Positions 1 to 9,141 of a stretch of DNA of 64,000 nucleotides are shown here, one piece after another. Position 1 is the stretch's first letter. Every line of letters starts with the position of its first letter. Made by a program: the position numbers and the translations under genes. Under the pieces are notes generated by a model. It saw nothing but the letters and a program-made list of their open reading frames with translations, was not told the origin of the DNA and made no database searches. Source of the DNA: Alphaproteobacteria bacterium MedPE-SWcel. GTDB taxonomy: Bacteria > Pseudomonadota > Alphaproteobacteria > Rhodobacterales > Rhodobacteraceae. The stretch spans positions 124,001-188,000 of the forward strand of contig MPDC01000003.1 of assembly GCA_001874255.1 (NCBI GenBank), written 5' to 3'.

Positions 1-1236
1 GAGGATGATCTGTCTGCGGTCGTGCGTCCGCGCACAACGCCGCTGCTGCAGGAAGTGGAAACGGCAAATGGGGTGAAGAACGTCTGGTGCACGTTCAGCC
101 ATGACCAGGTGGATCTGAATTTCGAGAATCCGGAAGTCCTGCTGGAGATCCTGCGGATCATTCGGATCCATATCGACCAGGGCGTGCGGATCATCCGGCT
201 GGATGCGGTGGCGTTTATCTGGAAGCAGGTCGGCACCAGCTCCATTCACCTGCCCGAGACCCACGCGATCGTACAGCTGCTGCGGCTTCTGGCGGATTAT
301 GCGACCGAGACCGTGGTGCTGTTGACGGAAACGAATGTGCCGCGAGCCGAAAACCTGAGCTACTTCGGCAACCGCAATGAGGCGCATGTGGTCTATAATT
401 TCCCGCTGCCGCCTCTGGTCCTGCATGCGATGCTGGCGGGGTCTGCGACCTATTTGCGGAAATGGGCGCGGGCGATGCCGCCGGCGCCTCTGGGATGTGC
501 CTATCTCAACTTCACCGCCAGTCACGATGGTATCGGCATGCGGCCCGCCGAGGGCGTGCTGCCGCAGGAAGAAGTGGACCGGATGATCGAGACCATTCGC
601 GACAGCGGCGGGCTTGTGTCGATGCGGTCGCTGCCGGATGGCGGCCAGGCCCCATATGAGGTGAACTGTACACTATTTGACGCGATGACGCGCACCTTCG
701 CTGGTGAGGATGACCTGAAGGTTGCGCGTTTCATTTGCTCGCAGACGATCCCGATGAGCCTCGAGGGCATTCCCGCGTTCTATATCCATGCCATGCTGGC
801 GACGCCCAATGATCACGAAGCGGTGGCGCGGCGGGGGATGAACCGTGCGATCAACCGTCACCGCTGGGACTATCCCGAGCTGACACAGCGGCTGGCCGAT
901 CCGGAGACAGAGCAAGCGCGGGTGCTGACGGCGCTGTCCGACCGATTGCGCATTCGCGCGCAGCAACCTGCATTCCACCCCAACGCAACGCAATTTACCT
1001 TGCAGCTTGAGGACCGTGTCTATGCGTTGTGGCGGCAATCGCTGGATCGGGCGCAGTCGATTTTTGCTCTTCACAACGTCAGTGCGGATGATGTCATTCT
1101 GCCGCCGTCCGCATTGAACCTGATCGAAGGTGAGGAGTGGTATGACCTGCTGACCGGTGAGGTTTTTGAGGGAGAAGCCACAATTTCCCTGACGCCGTAC
1201 CAATGCCGCTGGATTACCAACCGACCGGGAGGATGA
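1..1236 (+). CDS. GH13 sucrose-phosphorylase-like enzyme, probable glucosylglycerate phosphorylase (5' end outside window)
   Basis: The reading frame is open from base 1, so the N-terminus (roughly 170 residues for this family) lies outside the window; the GTG at 22 is internal. The visible part is a GH13 subfamily 18 barrel. Counting from that GTG, the likely nucleophile Asp61 sits in IRLDAVAFIWK, the acid/base Glu103 in LLTETN, and the transition-state His168-Asp169 in FTASHDG. Such enzymes phosphorolyse alpha-glucosides to glucose 1-phosphate. The facing genes encode a GpgS-like synthase and a matching phosphatase, which points to glucosylglycerate rather than sucrose as substrate. That substrate is inferred from context; the family call is firm. 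Confidence 0.85.
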   Translation, partial: EDDLSAVVRPRTTPLLQEVETANGVKNVWCTFSHDQVDLNFENPEVLLEILRIIRIHIDQGVRIIRLDAVAFIWKQVGTSSIHLPETHAIVQLLRLLADYATETVVLLTETNVPRAENLSYFGNRNEAHVVYNFPLPPLVLHAMLAGSATYLRKWARAMPPAPLGCAYLNFTASHDGIGMRPAEGVLPQEEVDRMIETIRDSGGLVSMRSLPDGGQAPYEVNCTLFDAMTRTFAGEDDLKVARFICSQTIPMSLEGIPAFYIHAMLATPNDHEAVARRGMNRAINRHRWDYPELTQRLADPETEQARVLTALSDRLRIRAQQPAFHPNATQFTLQLEDRVYALWRQSLDRAQSIFALHNVSADDVILPPSALNLIEGEEWYDLLTGEVFEGEATISLTPYQCRWITNRPGG

Positions 1237-1284
1237 CCAGGAAGATGACTGGGGGGCTGACCGAAAGGTTGACTGGGAGGCGAG
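1230..1284. repeat. Degenerate short tandem repeat after the GH13 stop codon
   Basis: Four imperfect units of about 11-14 bases follow each other, each built around TGACC or TGACT plus a G-rich tail (gatgaccagga, agatgactgggg, ggctgaccgaaagg, ttgactgggagg). The first unit contains the TGA stop of the GH13 gene. The rest of the gap to 1420 shows no gene or clear terminator. Confidence 0.55.
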
Positions 1285-1420
1285 CTGGGTGGCACCTGCC
1301 GTCGCTGTCCTTCACGCTGGCGGTCTTGCTCGCGGCGGTTTCGGATGCGGCCGGGTGGGCAGAGGGCCCCTGACGGCGGGCACTCCCCCTGTTTGATACG
1401 GTCCAGTGCCCCGGTGCCGG

Positions 1421-2647
1421 TCAGGCTGCGGAATACTCCGCCTCATCGGCAATGGCGGCGGCCTTCAGATCACCGAGAAAGGTCGGGTTTGCGGAATGGA
1501 TCCGGTTCCAGTTCGGGATGAAGGGGCTCTCGTGTGGGTTTTCAAGAAAGATCTGCCCGGCCGTCATGATGTTATTGGCGAACATCTCCACCATTTTCTC
1601 TTCGCCATGCCGGTCCATTTTCAGTCCGTTCATGGTCGCATCATGGGAATAGGATTCCAGCAGATCGAGCGCGGAGCGGTAGTAGGTCGCCTTGAGCGTG
1701 CGAAAGATATTGGGAGTGAACACGGTGCCATCGGCGGCGAGCTTGCGGAAAACCGCCTTGCAGATGTCCGTTGACATGCGGTTCAAACCGGCCGTTGCAT
1801 CCTCCGGGCTGAGGGTCTGGTGCTTGTGGTCATAGTTGTCGGCGATTTCCACCTGACACACCGCCTTGCGCCCGAGATTGCGCCAGGCCTCTGACAGGAC
1901 ACCGATTTCCAGCCCCCAGTCGGAGGGGATGCGGAGATCCGCGAGCAAGGAGGTCCGCAGCGCCATCTCTCCCGAGAGCGGATAGCGGAAACTGCGCAGA
2001 TAATCGATGTAGTCCCGGTCTCCGATGGTCCGCTTGAGCGCAATGAGAAGCGGCGACACCAACAGCCGCGACACGCGCCCATTCAGTTTACCACCGCCGA
2101 CGCGGGCATAGAAGCCTTTGGAAAGCTGATAGGAAAAGGCCGGATGGGCCACCGGGTAGACGAGCCGGGCCAGCATGTCCTTTGAATAGGTGGTAATGTC
2201 GCAGTCGTGGATCGCCACCACAGAGCTCTCGGCGTTGGCAAGCAGATAGCCAATGCAGGACCAGACGTTTTTCCCCTTGCCGGGTTCGGGCGGCGCCAGG
2301 CCCTGTTCTCCCAATTCTGCACCAAGAGCCTGCATGCGCGGGCTGTCATTCCACAGCACCCGATGGTTTTGCGGCAGCACAGAGAAGAACTCGCGCGCGT
2401 GTCGGAATTCGGCTTCGGTTGCACGATCCAGACCGATGACGATGTCATGGAGATAGGGCGCTTTTGCCAGCTCATTCACGATGTTGCCGAGCGCGGGCCC
2501 TTCCAGTTCGGAGTAAAGGCACGGCAGGATCAACGAGATCTTGCGCGTCTGCGAAAAGGCCGTCAGTTCGTATTCCAGTTCTTCCACCGGGCGACAGCGC
2601 AGATCGTGAAATTGGGCGATATTGCCGTTCTGGTGAAAATCAGCCAT
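1421..2647 (-). CDS. gpgS: Glucosyl-3-phosphoglycerate synthase-like glycosyltransferase (GT81/GpgS type)
   Basis: A 408-residue retaining GT-A glycosyltransferase. The N-terminal nucleotide-sugar fold begins near residue 36 (ISLILPCLYSELEG), and the metal-binding DCD motif is at 148-150 (VVAIHDCDITTYSKD). GpgS transfers glucose from an NDP-glucose donor to 3-phosphoglycerate, giving glucosyl-3-phosphoglycerate. The start overlaps the end of the upstream HAD phosphatase gene by 8 bases, so the two are co-translated and probably act in sequence. Mannosyl-3-phosphoglycerate synthase is a different family (GT55); the length and motif context fit GpgS better. Donor specificity cannot be read from sequence alone. 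Confidence 0.8.
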   Translation of the reverse strand: MADFHQNGNIAQFHDLRCRPVEELEYELTAFSQTRKISLILPCLYSELEGPALGNIVNELAKAPYLHDIVIGLDRATEAEFRHAREFFSVLPQNHRVLWNDSPRMQALGAELGEQGLAPPEPGKGKNVWSCIGYLLANAESSVVAIHDCDITTYSKDMLARLVYPVAHPAFSYQLSKGFYARVGGGKLNGRVSRLLVSPLLIALKRTIGDRDYIDYLRSFRYPLSGEMALRTSLLADLRIPSDWGLEIGVLSEAWRNLGRKAVCQVEIADNYDHKHQTLSPEDATAGLNRMSTDICKAVFRKLAADGTVFTPNIFRTLKATYYRSALDLLESYSHDATMNGLKMDRHGEEKMVEMFANNIMTAGQIFLENPHESPFIPNWNRIHSANPTFLGDLKAAAIADEAEYSAA

Positions 2648-3419
2648 TCGAGGCGGTTCCTTTCTGATGTTGGTCCCATTCGCTGAGAATCTGGAGCATT
2701 GCTGCGCACCAGCCTTCAGGTCCGGGCAGATCTGTTCGCAAGACCTGAAGTTCGTTCGGGAGGGTCGGCAGATGCGGGCTGTGATCGTTGCGGATGATCA
2801 CGCCGCGATCGGCGGCGGCGATCATTTCGATGTCATTGGGGGCATCCCCGAGTGCAACCGTGAAACACGGGGCGTGTTTTTTGCGGAGAAGGTGCATCTG
2901 ATCCGCCTTGGTCGCGCCAAAGGAAAGCGTCAGATAGCGGCCTCCCTGCCGGGCTGCGATCCCGTGCCGGGCAAGCGCCGCGAGAAAGGCCGCCTGTTGA
3001 CCGGCATCACCGTCCCACAGGCCCGGTTCGCTGAACTGACGGGCCTTGGCGCGTTTCGCGGCGGCCATGTCCAGGCCGGTCTGCCGGCTGACTTCCTCCA
3101 CGCTCATATCGCCAAAGCCGCGAAAGGGGGCGTCCAGGCTCCGCAGGACCTGCCGGATTGCACGATAGTCCGCATCCTGCGTGCCAACCGCAGCGGCGTC
3201 GATGCAGGCCGCACCGTTTTCGACGATCATTGGCGTGTCCCCGAGGTCAAGTTCCTGATGCAGCGCCAGAATCTCGGCAGCTGTTTTGGAACTCGCCAAG
3301 ATCAACAACCCGCCTCGGGCTTTGATCTGCGCGATGGCAGGCAGGGCGGGCGCGTATGAATAGGTCTCATGATCCAACAGCGTGCCGTCGAGGTCACTGA
3401 ATACGAGAAGCCGGCGCAT
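2640..3419 (-). CDS. HAD-family phosphoglycerate-glycoside phosphatase (MpgP/GpgP-like)
   Basis: A 259-residue HAD hydrolase of the Cof/MPGP type. Motif I is DLDGT at residues 9-13, with Asp9 the expected nucleophile and Asp11 the acid/base. Motif II is around LILASSKT, and motif IV is GDAPND near residue 200. The mannosyl-3-phosphoglycerate phosphatase family also dephosphorylates glucosyl-3-phosphoglycerate. It is the first gene of a two-gene operon with the GpgS-like transferase (8-base overlap), so it should release glucosylglycerate, a compatible solute. The substrate assignment rests on the neighbour. Confidence 0.82.
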   Translation of the reverse strand: MRRLLVFSDLDGTLLDHETYSYAPALPAIAQIKARGGLLILASSKTAAEILALHQELDLGDTPMIVENGAACIDAAAVGTQDADYRAIRQVLRSLDAPFRGFGDMSVEEVSRQTGLDMAAAKRAKARQFSEPGLWDGDAGQQAAFLAALARHGIAARQGGRYLTLSFGATKADQMHLLRKKHAPCFTVALGDAPNDIEMIAAADRGVIIRNDHSPHLPTLPNELQVLRTDLPGPEGWCAAMLQILSEWDQHQKGTASNG

Positions 3420-3771
3420 GAAATGCCTCTTTGCAGGACGGGCGATAGTATGAGCTTAGGTCGCCACTTGCCGGAGGCAAACGCAGGAGACCCGCGTTTT
3501 ATCATTCGCTGCTTATTTTCTGGATCTGTTGCGCAATTATTGTGCGGTTGCTCCAAAATCACTGGTGTGGCCCAGGAAGTCCCCAGGGGGACGCCGAAAC
3601 ACGGCCGAGACACGTGAGCGTGAAACTCCGTCGGCTGCACCGGGAGGGGGGCGGGGACTGCGGGGCCAGCCATGTCGGGGCTTTGTCGGCGTGAAACACC
3701 GGGTGCCCGGAGCTTGGCGCTGCGATGAGCACAGGGTATCACCGAGGGACCACACAGTGAAGGAACGCCAA
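3420..3771. other. Divergent intergenic region without a supported gene
   Basis: This 352-base gap separates the divergently transcribed phosphatase/synthase operon and the FAH-family gene, so it should hold both promoters. The part near 3500-3550 is noticeably AT-richer than its surroundings. Open frames crossing it lack a credible start or homology. No riboswitch, terminator or RNA gene was recognised. Confidence 0.4.
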
Positions 3772-4458
3772 ATGTCCGACTATGTCATTGCTCCGCCGCC
3801 GCAGCCCGTTCTGGAGGTGCACGGGAGTGCGGCGCTGTTTCCGGTGCGCAGGGTCTATTGTATCGGGCGGAACTATGCCGCCCATGCGGTGGAGATGGGC
3901 CATGATCCTGACCGCGAGCCGCCGTTCTTTTTCCAGAAGAACCCGGACTGTCTGGATGGCTCTGGCCGCTTTCCCTACCCGGTGATGAGCGAGGACGTCC
4001 ATCACGAAGCGGAACTGCTGGTGGCCTTGGGGACGGGCGGGCGCGACATAGCAGAGAGCGCGGCGCTGGACCATGTCTGGGGCTATGGGTTGGCGCTGGA
4101 CATGACCCGGCGGGATCTGCAGGGCGCGGCCAAGAAAATGGGCCGCCCCTGGGAGATCGGCAAATCCTTTGAACACGCCGCACCGGTGGGGCCGCTCTAT
4201 CCGGTGGCGGAGGTCGGTCACCCGAGCGCAGGCGCCCTGCGGCTGACCATCAATGGCGCCCCCCGCCAGGACGGGGATCTCAATCAGATGATCTGGAAGG
4301 TTCCGGCAATGATCGCCCATCTGTCGCGCTACTATACGCTGGCGGCCGGCGATGTGATCCTGACGGGGACACCCTCGGGGGTGGGGCCGGTCGCACGGGG
4401 TGACATTCTGGAGCTGACCTGCGCCCCCTTTGCCCCGCTGCGGGTGCAGGTGACCTGA
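3772..4458 (+). CDS. Fumarylacetoacetate hydrolase (FAH) family protein
   Basis: A 228-residue single-domain FAH-fold protein, the size of fumarylpyruvate hydrolase/YcgM-type enzymes. The fold signature starts at RRVYCIGRNYAAHA. Metal-binding acidic residues are in HHEAELLVALG (Glu-x-Glu) and in GLALDMTRRD (Asp), and the C-terminal GDVILTGTPSGVGP loop is typical. These enzymes cleave C-C bonds or decarboxylate acylpyruvates and related diketo acids. The frame is open back to 3529, but ATG 3772 starts the conserved protein. No pathway neighbours identify the substrate; it could equally be an oxaloacetate decarboxylase-type FAHD1 homologue. Confidence 0.88.
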   Translation: MSDYVIAPPPQPVLEVHGSAALFPVRRVYCIGRNYAAHAVEMGHDPDREPPFFFQKNPDCLDGSGRFPYPVMSEDVHHEAELLVALGTGGRDIAESAALDHVWGYGLALDMTRRDLQGAAKKMGRPWEIGKSFEHAAPVGPLYPVAEVGHPSAGALRLTINGAPRQDGDLNQMIWKVPAMIAHLSRYYTLAAGDVILTGTPSGVGPVARGDILELTCAPFAPLRVQVT

Positions 4459-4691
4459 GTGGAGGCGACAGGCGCCCTGAACCGGCCTGATCCCCGGAGC
4501 AGGCACCGGAGGGCAGGGCGCATGGGACAGACGCCGATTGGAACAGAAAGAGCCATAGGGAGTTCACCCTGCGGGCGCGCCGCAAATCGAGCAGTGGTCA
4601 CGCGCGGGGGGCTGAGGCGTCCCGGAGCGTCAAAAGTATTTCACTGGTCTGACCGTGTTCAGGACCGAAACCGAAGGCAGGAAGACGGCAT

Positions 4692-6122
4692 ATGACATCG
4701 CAATTCGGCCCGGCCCGGCTCGGACCCATTCTGTATTATCGCGGTCTGGAGGGGGCGGATCTGCAGCTGGCTGCCATGGTTCTGCTCCCACTTGGTGAAA
4801 CTCCGGGCCTCTTGCGGGCTGCCGACAGGGAACATGAGGCTATCTGCCTGCGCGAGATCGGCGAGAATGCGGTCTGGCGTTTCGATTTCGCGCTGCCGCA
4901 GGGCGCCGGTGCATATACGCTCGGCGACGAGACCTACCCGGTGCAGACCGAGGTCACCGGCGATCTTCGGATCGCATTTGCCTCCTGCAACGGCGAGGAG
5001 GAGGGGGATCTGGATCGCGATCAGGACGAGCGCAATCTCATGTGGGCGGATATGTGTGCCGAACACAAGCGGGCGCCCTTTGCGCTTTTGTTGCAGGGCG
5101 GCGACCAGATCTATGCCGATGAGGCCACATTGGGCCACCCCCTCAGCAATGACTGGCCAGAGCGGGTTGTCCGACCGAAGAATGCCGAAGACCTGGAAGA
5201 TCTCGCCGATCATCTGCGGCTGCGCTTTGCGGATCGCTATGTGCAGGCCTTGTTCGGCGAGTCCCCGGCCTGGATCATGGCGCGGGTGCCGACGCTGGCG
5301 ATCTGGGATGACCACGACATTTGCGACGGCTGGGGCTCTTTGTACGAAAGCCGTACCCATTCCGAGGTGGGGCAATGCCTGTTTCGGGTCGCGCGGGAAA
5401 TGTATCTGCTGTTCCAGCACGCCGCGACAGAGGAGGATATCCCCGATCTCTTTCTCGACGCCAGCGGCACCTCCCTGTCATGGCAACGTGCGCTGCCGGG
5501 CGTGCAGTTCCTTGCGCCGGATCTGCGGGCAGAACGGCAGCGTCGCCGGGTGATGGGGGCCTATGGCTGGTCCGCCACCGAGGCGATGACGCCCGGAGAC
5601 ACGCATACATTCGTGATTTCGAGCGTCCCACTTCTGGGGCCGCGGCTGTCTCTGGTCGAACGCTTCATGCTGATGATCCCCACCATCCAGAAATACGAGG
5701 ACGACCTGCGCGATCAGTGGCAGAGTCGGGCCCATCGCGACGAATGGACCCGCATGTTGAAGCAGGCACTGACGTGGCGAGAGACCGCTCCGGTCACGGT
5801 CCTGTCCGGGGAAATCCACCTTGCGACGCGGGCCGAGATGGGAACGGGCGACCGCCGCATTCACCAGTTGGTCGCCTCCGGCATTGCACACCGGGCCCCG
5901 GCGCAAAGCTATGCACGGGGCCTTGGCGCTTTGGCCGGGCTGGGGGATGCGCCGGTTCCCGGCTATCCGATCCGGATCCACCCCTTGCCGGGGCAGAAAC
6001 ACCGCTATGCGGCCGAGCGCAACTATCTGGAACTCAGCCGCACAGACGGCAGCTGGAGTGCGATCTGGCATCTGGAAGACAGCGGCACAACGCCGCCGCT
6101 GCCGCTGGATGCGTCGGGCTGA
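4692..6122 (+). CDS. PhoD-like metallophosphatase (alkaline phosphatase D family)
   Basis: A 476-residue metallophosphoesterase. The blocks are visible in order: IAFASCN near residue 97, GGDQIYADE near 137, the metal-site WDDHDICDGWGS near 205, and a late LSGEIHLATRAEM block near 375. These match the PhoD/PhoX-like phosphatase fold with Asp, His and Asn/Cys metal ligands. No signal peptide or Tat motif is visible, unlike secreted Bacillus PhoD, so a cytoplasmic phosphodiesterase role is possible. The 233 bases before it contain no supported gene. Substrate unknown. Confidence 0.85.
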   Translation: MTSQFGPARLGPILYYRGLEGADLQLAAMVLLPLGETPGLLRAADREHEAICLREIGENAVWRFDFALPQGAGAYTLGDETYPVQTEVTGDLRIAFASCNGEEEGDLDRDQDERNLMWADMCAEHKRAPFALLLQGGDQIYADEATLGHPLSNDWPERVVRPKNAEDLEDLADHLRLRFADRYVQALFGESPAWIMARVPTLAIWDDHDICDGWGSLYESRTHSEVGQCLFRVAREMYLLFQHAATEEDIPDLFLDASGTSLSWQRALPGVQFLAPDLRAERQRRRVMGAYGWSATEAMTPGDTHTFVISSVPLLGPRLSLVERFMLMIPTIQKYEDDLRDQWQSRAHRDEWTRMLKQALTWRETAPVTVLSGEIHLATRAEMGTGDRRIHQLVASGIAHRAPAQSYARGLGALAGLGDAPVPGYPIRIHPLPGQKHRYAAERNYLELSRTDGSWSAIWHLEDSGTTPPLPLDASG

Positions 6123-6323
6123 CGCCTTCATCTTTGTGAAAGTTGTCTGAATATTTGGTTGCGGCTTTCCGATGCTGGAAAGGTGGCGTTAACGCGGGCA
6201 TGGTTTCTTTGTCTGCAACGCTAGGGTGGCGTTGTGGAATGGGCGGTTGTGCCGTTGCCGGGCCTTTGTGATCATCGTTTCAGATCGCAAGGCTCGGCGC
6301 GGCACTGGAAGAATAGGATCTGA

Positions 6324-6728
6324 ATGGGACGTTTTCGCTCGGGTTTTGCGCCACGGGGCCATCAGCGTCGGTGGTCTGTGTTGGTGGCGGCGGTGCTGAC
6401 ACTGGTTGCGCTCCACGCGCCGGGAGAGGCGCGACTGTCGCCCGGCCCGGAGATCGACAAACAGCAGGGGCGCGGGCTGGACCGCGGGCTACGCAGCCAT
6501 CCGCTGCCCCCATCGCGCGACATGCGCAGCTTGGTCAACACCGGTGTCTGGCGGTGCCAGGCAACCTGCGACGAGACGGGGCACATCCGCCAGGGATGCC
6601 TGATGCTGGAAGACCCGCGGCTGAGCGGATTGGCGCAGCGGCTGGATCACCTGTCAAAGGCGCGCTCTGATCTCAAGTCACTCAGCGATCTTGGACTGGC
6701 GGGCTCCGAATATCGGCCGAGTTGCTGA
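6324..6728 (+). CDS. Small putative exported protein of unknown function
   Basis: A 134-residue frame with a basic N-terminus followed by a hydrophobic stretch (SVLVAAVLTLVALHAPGEA), which looks like a signal peptide. The C-terminal half has three cysteines in WRCQATCDETGHIRQGC and a charged helical tail. I do not recognise the family. Support is modest: a plausible exported architecture, no better frame on either strand, and a stop codon followed by a tandem duplication like that after several other genes here. It could still be spurious. Confidence 0.4.
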   Translation: MGRFRSGFAPRGHQRRWSVLVAAVLTLVALHAPGEARLSPGPEIDKQQGRGLDRGLRSHPLPPSRDMRSLVNTGVWRCQATCDETGHIRQGCLMLEDPRLSGLAQRLDHLSKARSDLKSLSDLGLAGSEYRPSC

Positions 6729-6731
6729 CCT

Positions 6732-6757
6732 CGACGAACAGCGCCGACGAACAGCGC
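6732..6757. repeat. Perfect 13-bp tandem duplication
   Basis: The unit cgacgaacagcgc occurs twice back to back (6732-6744 and 6745-6757). It begins four bases after the stop codon of the small exported-protein gene. The remaining bases up to 6877 show no clear gene. Confidence 0.85.
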
Positions 6758-6877
6758 CCTACTGCAAGGCGCCATTGCAGGTTGACCGGCTGCAAGATCA
6801 ACCGGCAGGGACAGGAGCCGCCCGCATGGCGGACAGCTCTGGTCAACAGCTCCGGTCACGGGTGAGCCGGGAGGATG

Positions 6878-8371
6878 CTAGAGCGGCGTGTGATAGCGGC
6901 GCAGCGCCGCACGGGTTCCCTCGTTCCAGATCAGGCGCAGCCATCCTGCAAAGGCCTCCGCAAAGGCGGGGGCATCGGCGAGCGGGCCATAGAGCCCCTT
7001 TTGCGCGAGCCAGACCGCCGGATCCTGACGGGCCGCCTGTGCTGCAGCCGTCAGCGCATCCCATTTCGGGTCATTGGGGGCAATTGCGCTGCCGTCTTCT
7101 CGGGTGCCTGCGCACATACGGGCCCAGAGGGCTTCGACCAAGGCGAGGCCCTCGACCGGCCCGCCTGCGGCCAGCGCATCCCGCAGGATCGGCAGAATGA
7201 ATCCGGTGTGACGGGACGAGCCATCAAACGCCACGCGACGGGTGGTGTCGCGGATCTCCGGGTTGGAGAACCGGCTGGCGATCAGGGTCACATAGTCCGT
7301 TGGCGTGATTTCCGGCACCGCCGCCACATAGGGCGCGATTTCTTCGGCTTGCACCCGGTGGAACAATCCGGCGATATCCGCGTCGGTCATGCATTCCGCG
7401 ATTGTGGTGCAGGACAGCAATTCCCCCGCATTGGCAATGACCTGATGCCCCGCGTTCAGGATGCGGATCTTCATGGTTTCATAGTCATGCACGGCGTCCG
7501 TAAAGGTGGCCCCAACCTGGTCCCAATCGGGACGACCGGCGCAGAAATCGTCTTCGATCACCCATTGCCGGTAGGGCTCATGTGTCACCGGCGCCTGATC
7601 GGCCACGCCGAGCTGTTCGGCATTGGCAATTTCGGCGGCACCCGTGGCCGGCACGATACAGTCGACCATGGAATTGGGAAAGCTGACCTCTGCCTCGATC
7701 CAGGCGGCCAGATCGGCATCGATGGCACGGGCCAGCCCGAGAATGGTTTGCCGCGTGATTGCGCCATTGCCCTGCAGGTTGTCGCAACTCTGCACGGTGA
7801 AAGGGCCGGTGCCGTCCCTGCGCCGCAGATCAAGGGCGGCGACGATGGCGCCAAAGGCAGTCCGCGGGCTGCCGGGAGTGTCGATGTCATGGCGGATGTC
7901 GGCATGCGCCGCGTCAAACTGCCCGTTGACCGGATCCTGATAATAGCCGCCTTCGGTGACGGTCAGGGCGACGATGCGGATTTCGGGACGCGCCATCGCT
8001 GCGATCAGGGCGCCGTTGCCCTCTTCGATCGGCAGGTAATCGATCATGGAGCCGACAACTTCGGCGCTGGTGGAATTTGGCGACAGTTCGATCAGCGTCG
8101 TCATGCAGTCCTGCGCGATCAGTTTTTCCCGCATGGCCGCATCATAGGGGCGCACGCCCGCGCCGAGGATCGCCCAATCGAGCGCCTCGCCCTGCTGCAT
8201 CAGCCGATGCAGGTACCAGGATTGATGGGCACGATGAAAGTTGCCGAGGCCGATATGCACGATACCGGGCGTCAGCGCGGCGCGGTCATAGGTCGGGCGG
8301 GCGATCACCGCAGGAAGGCTGGCCAATGTGGCATTTGTCAGCGGGGCAGGGGTCAGGGGCAACGCAGTCAT
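6878..8371 (-). CDS. mtlK: Mannitol 2-dehydrogenase
   Basis: A 497-residue polyol-specific long-chain dehydrogenase, zinc-independent, oxidising D-mannitol to fructose with NAD. The nucleotide-binding region is around IVHIGLGNFHRAHQ (38-50). The family catalytic set Lys301, Asn306 and His309 lies in KIRILNAGHQ. It is the last gene of the smo operon, and its start overlaps the stop of smoS by one base (TGATG), giving tight coupling. Together with smoS it feeds mannitol and sorbitol carbon into fructose metabolism. Fructuronate reductases and D-arabinitol dehydrogenases belong to the same family, but operon context favours mannitol. Confidence 0.93.
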   Translation of the reverse strand: MTALPLTPAPLTNATLASLPAVIARPTYDRAALTPGIVHIGLGNFHRAHQSWYLHRLMQQGEALDWAILGAGVRPYDAAMREKLIAQDCMTTLIELSPNSTSAEVVGSMIDYLPIEEGNGALIAAMARPEIRIVALTVTEGGYYQDPVNGQFDAAHADIRHDIDTPGSPRTAFGAIVAALDLRRRDGTGPFTVQSCDNLQGNGAITRQTILGLARAIDADLAAWIEAEVSFPNSMVDCIVPATGAAEIANAEQLGVADQAPVTHEPYRQWVIEDDFCAGRPDWDQVGATFTDAVHDYETMKIRILNAGHQVIANAGELLSCTTIAECMTDADIAGLFHRVQAEEIAPYVAAVPEITPTDYVTLIASRFSNPEIRDTTRRVAFDGSSRHTGFILPILRDALAAGGPVEGLALVEALWARMCAGTREDGSAIAPNDPKWDALTAAAQAARQDPAVWLAQKGLYGPLADAPAFAEAFAGWLRLIWNEGTRAALRRYHTPL

Positions 8372-9141
8372 CAGTTCATCCAGTTTCCGCCGTCTACATT
8401 ATAGGTCTGGGCCACCACGTAGTCGGCATCGTGGCTGGCGAGGAACACGGCCATGCCGGTCAGATCCTCCGGCGTGCCCATGCGTCCGTAGGGCACGGCT
8501 TCGCCGACCTCACGTTTCTTCTGGCCGGGGGCCTTGTGCTCATATTTGGCAAAAAAGGCATCGACGCCGTCCCAATGTTCGCCGTCGACGACACCGGGGG
8601 CGATGGCATTGACGTTGATGCCATGATTGATCAGGTTCAGCCCCGCCGATTGCGTCAGGCTGATGATCGCCGCCTTGGAGGCGCAATAGACCGCCACCAG
8701 CGCTTCGCCGCGGCGCCCGGCCTGGCTGGCCATATTGATGATCTTGCCGCCACCACCGCGGGAAATCATGTGTTTGGCCACGGCTTTCATGGTGAACAGC
8801 GTGCCCGCCACATTGATATCGAACACGCGGCCGAAGTCCTCGCGGCTGATTTCGACAATCGGGGCGGCTGAAAAAATGGCGGCGTTGTTGACGAGAATGT
8901 CGATCCGGCCCAACACTTCAACCGTGGTGGCAACCGCCGCGTCGATACTGTCCTGTCGGCTCACATCCATTTCCACCGCGAAGGCCATGGGGCCGATCTC
9001 GGTGGCCGTGGCGCGGGCGCGGGCGATGTCGAGGTCGGCAATGGCGACACGCGCCCCCTCGCGGACGTAGCGTTCGGCAAAGGCCCTGCCGATCCCGCGT
9101 GCCGCTCCGGTAATCAGGGCTGTCTTGCCGTCCAGCCTCAT
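8371..9141 (-). CDS. smoS: Sorbitol (L-iditol 2-) dehydrogenase, SDR family
   Basis: A 256-residue classical short-chain dehydrogenase. The NAD-binding TGAARGIG is at 11-18, the NNAA motif near 85, and the catalytic Ser139, Tyr152 and Lys156 (YCASK) are intact. It matches the Rhodobacter SmoS type, which oxidises sorbitol to fructose and galactitol to tagatose. The start overlaps the smoK stop by four bases (ATGA). It lies between the transporter genes and mtlK in one operon. Confidence 0.92.
   Translation of the reverse strand: MRLDGKTALITGAARGIGRAFAERYVREGARVAIADLDIARARATATEIGPMAFAVEMDVSRQDSIDAAVATTVEVLGRIDILVNNAAIFSAAPIVEISREDFGRVFDINVAGTLFTMKAVAKHMISRGGGGKIINMASQAGRRGEALVAVYCASKAAIISLTQSAGLNLINHGINVNAIAPGVVDGEHWDGVDAFFAKYEHKAPGQKKREVGEAVPYGRMGTPEDLTGMAVFLASHDADYVVAQTYNVDGGNWMN

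Noticed and set aside
3529-3771. N-terminal extension of the FAH-family protein
   Set aside because: The extension has no family similarity and occupies the divergent promoter region. ATG 3772 matches the usual start.
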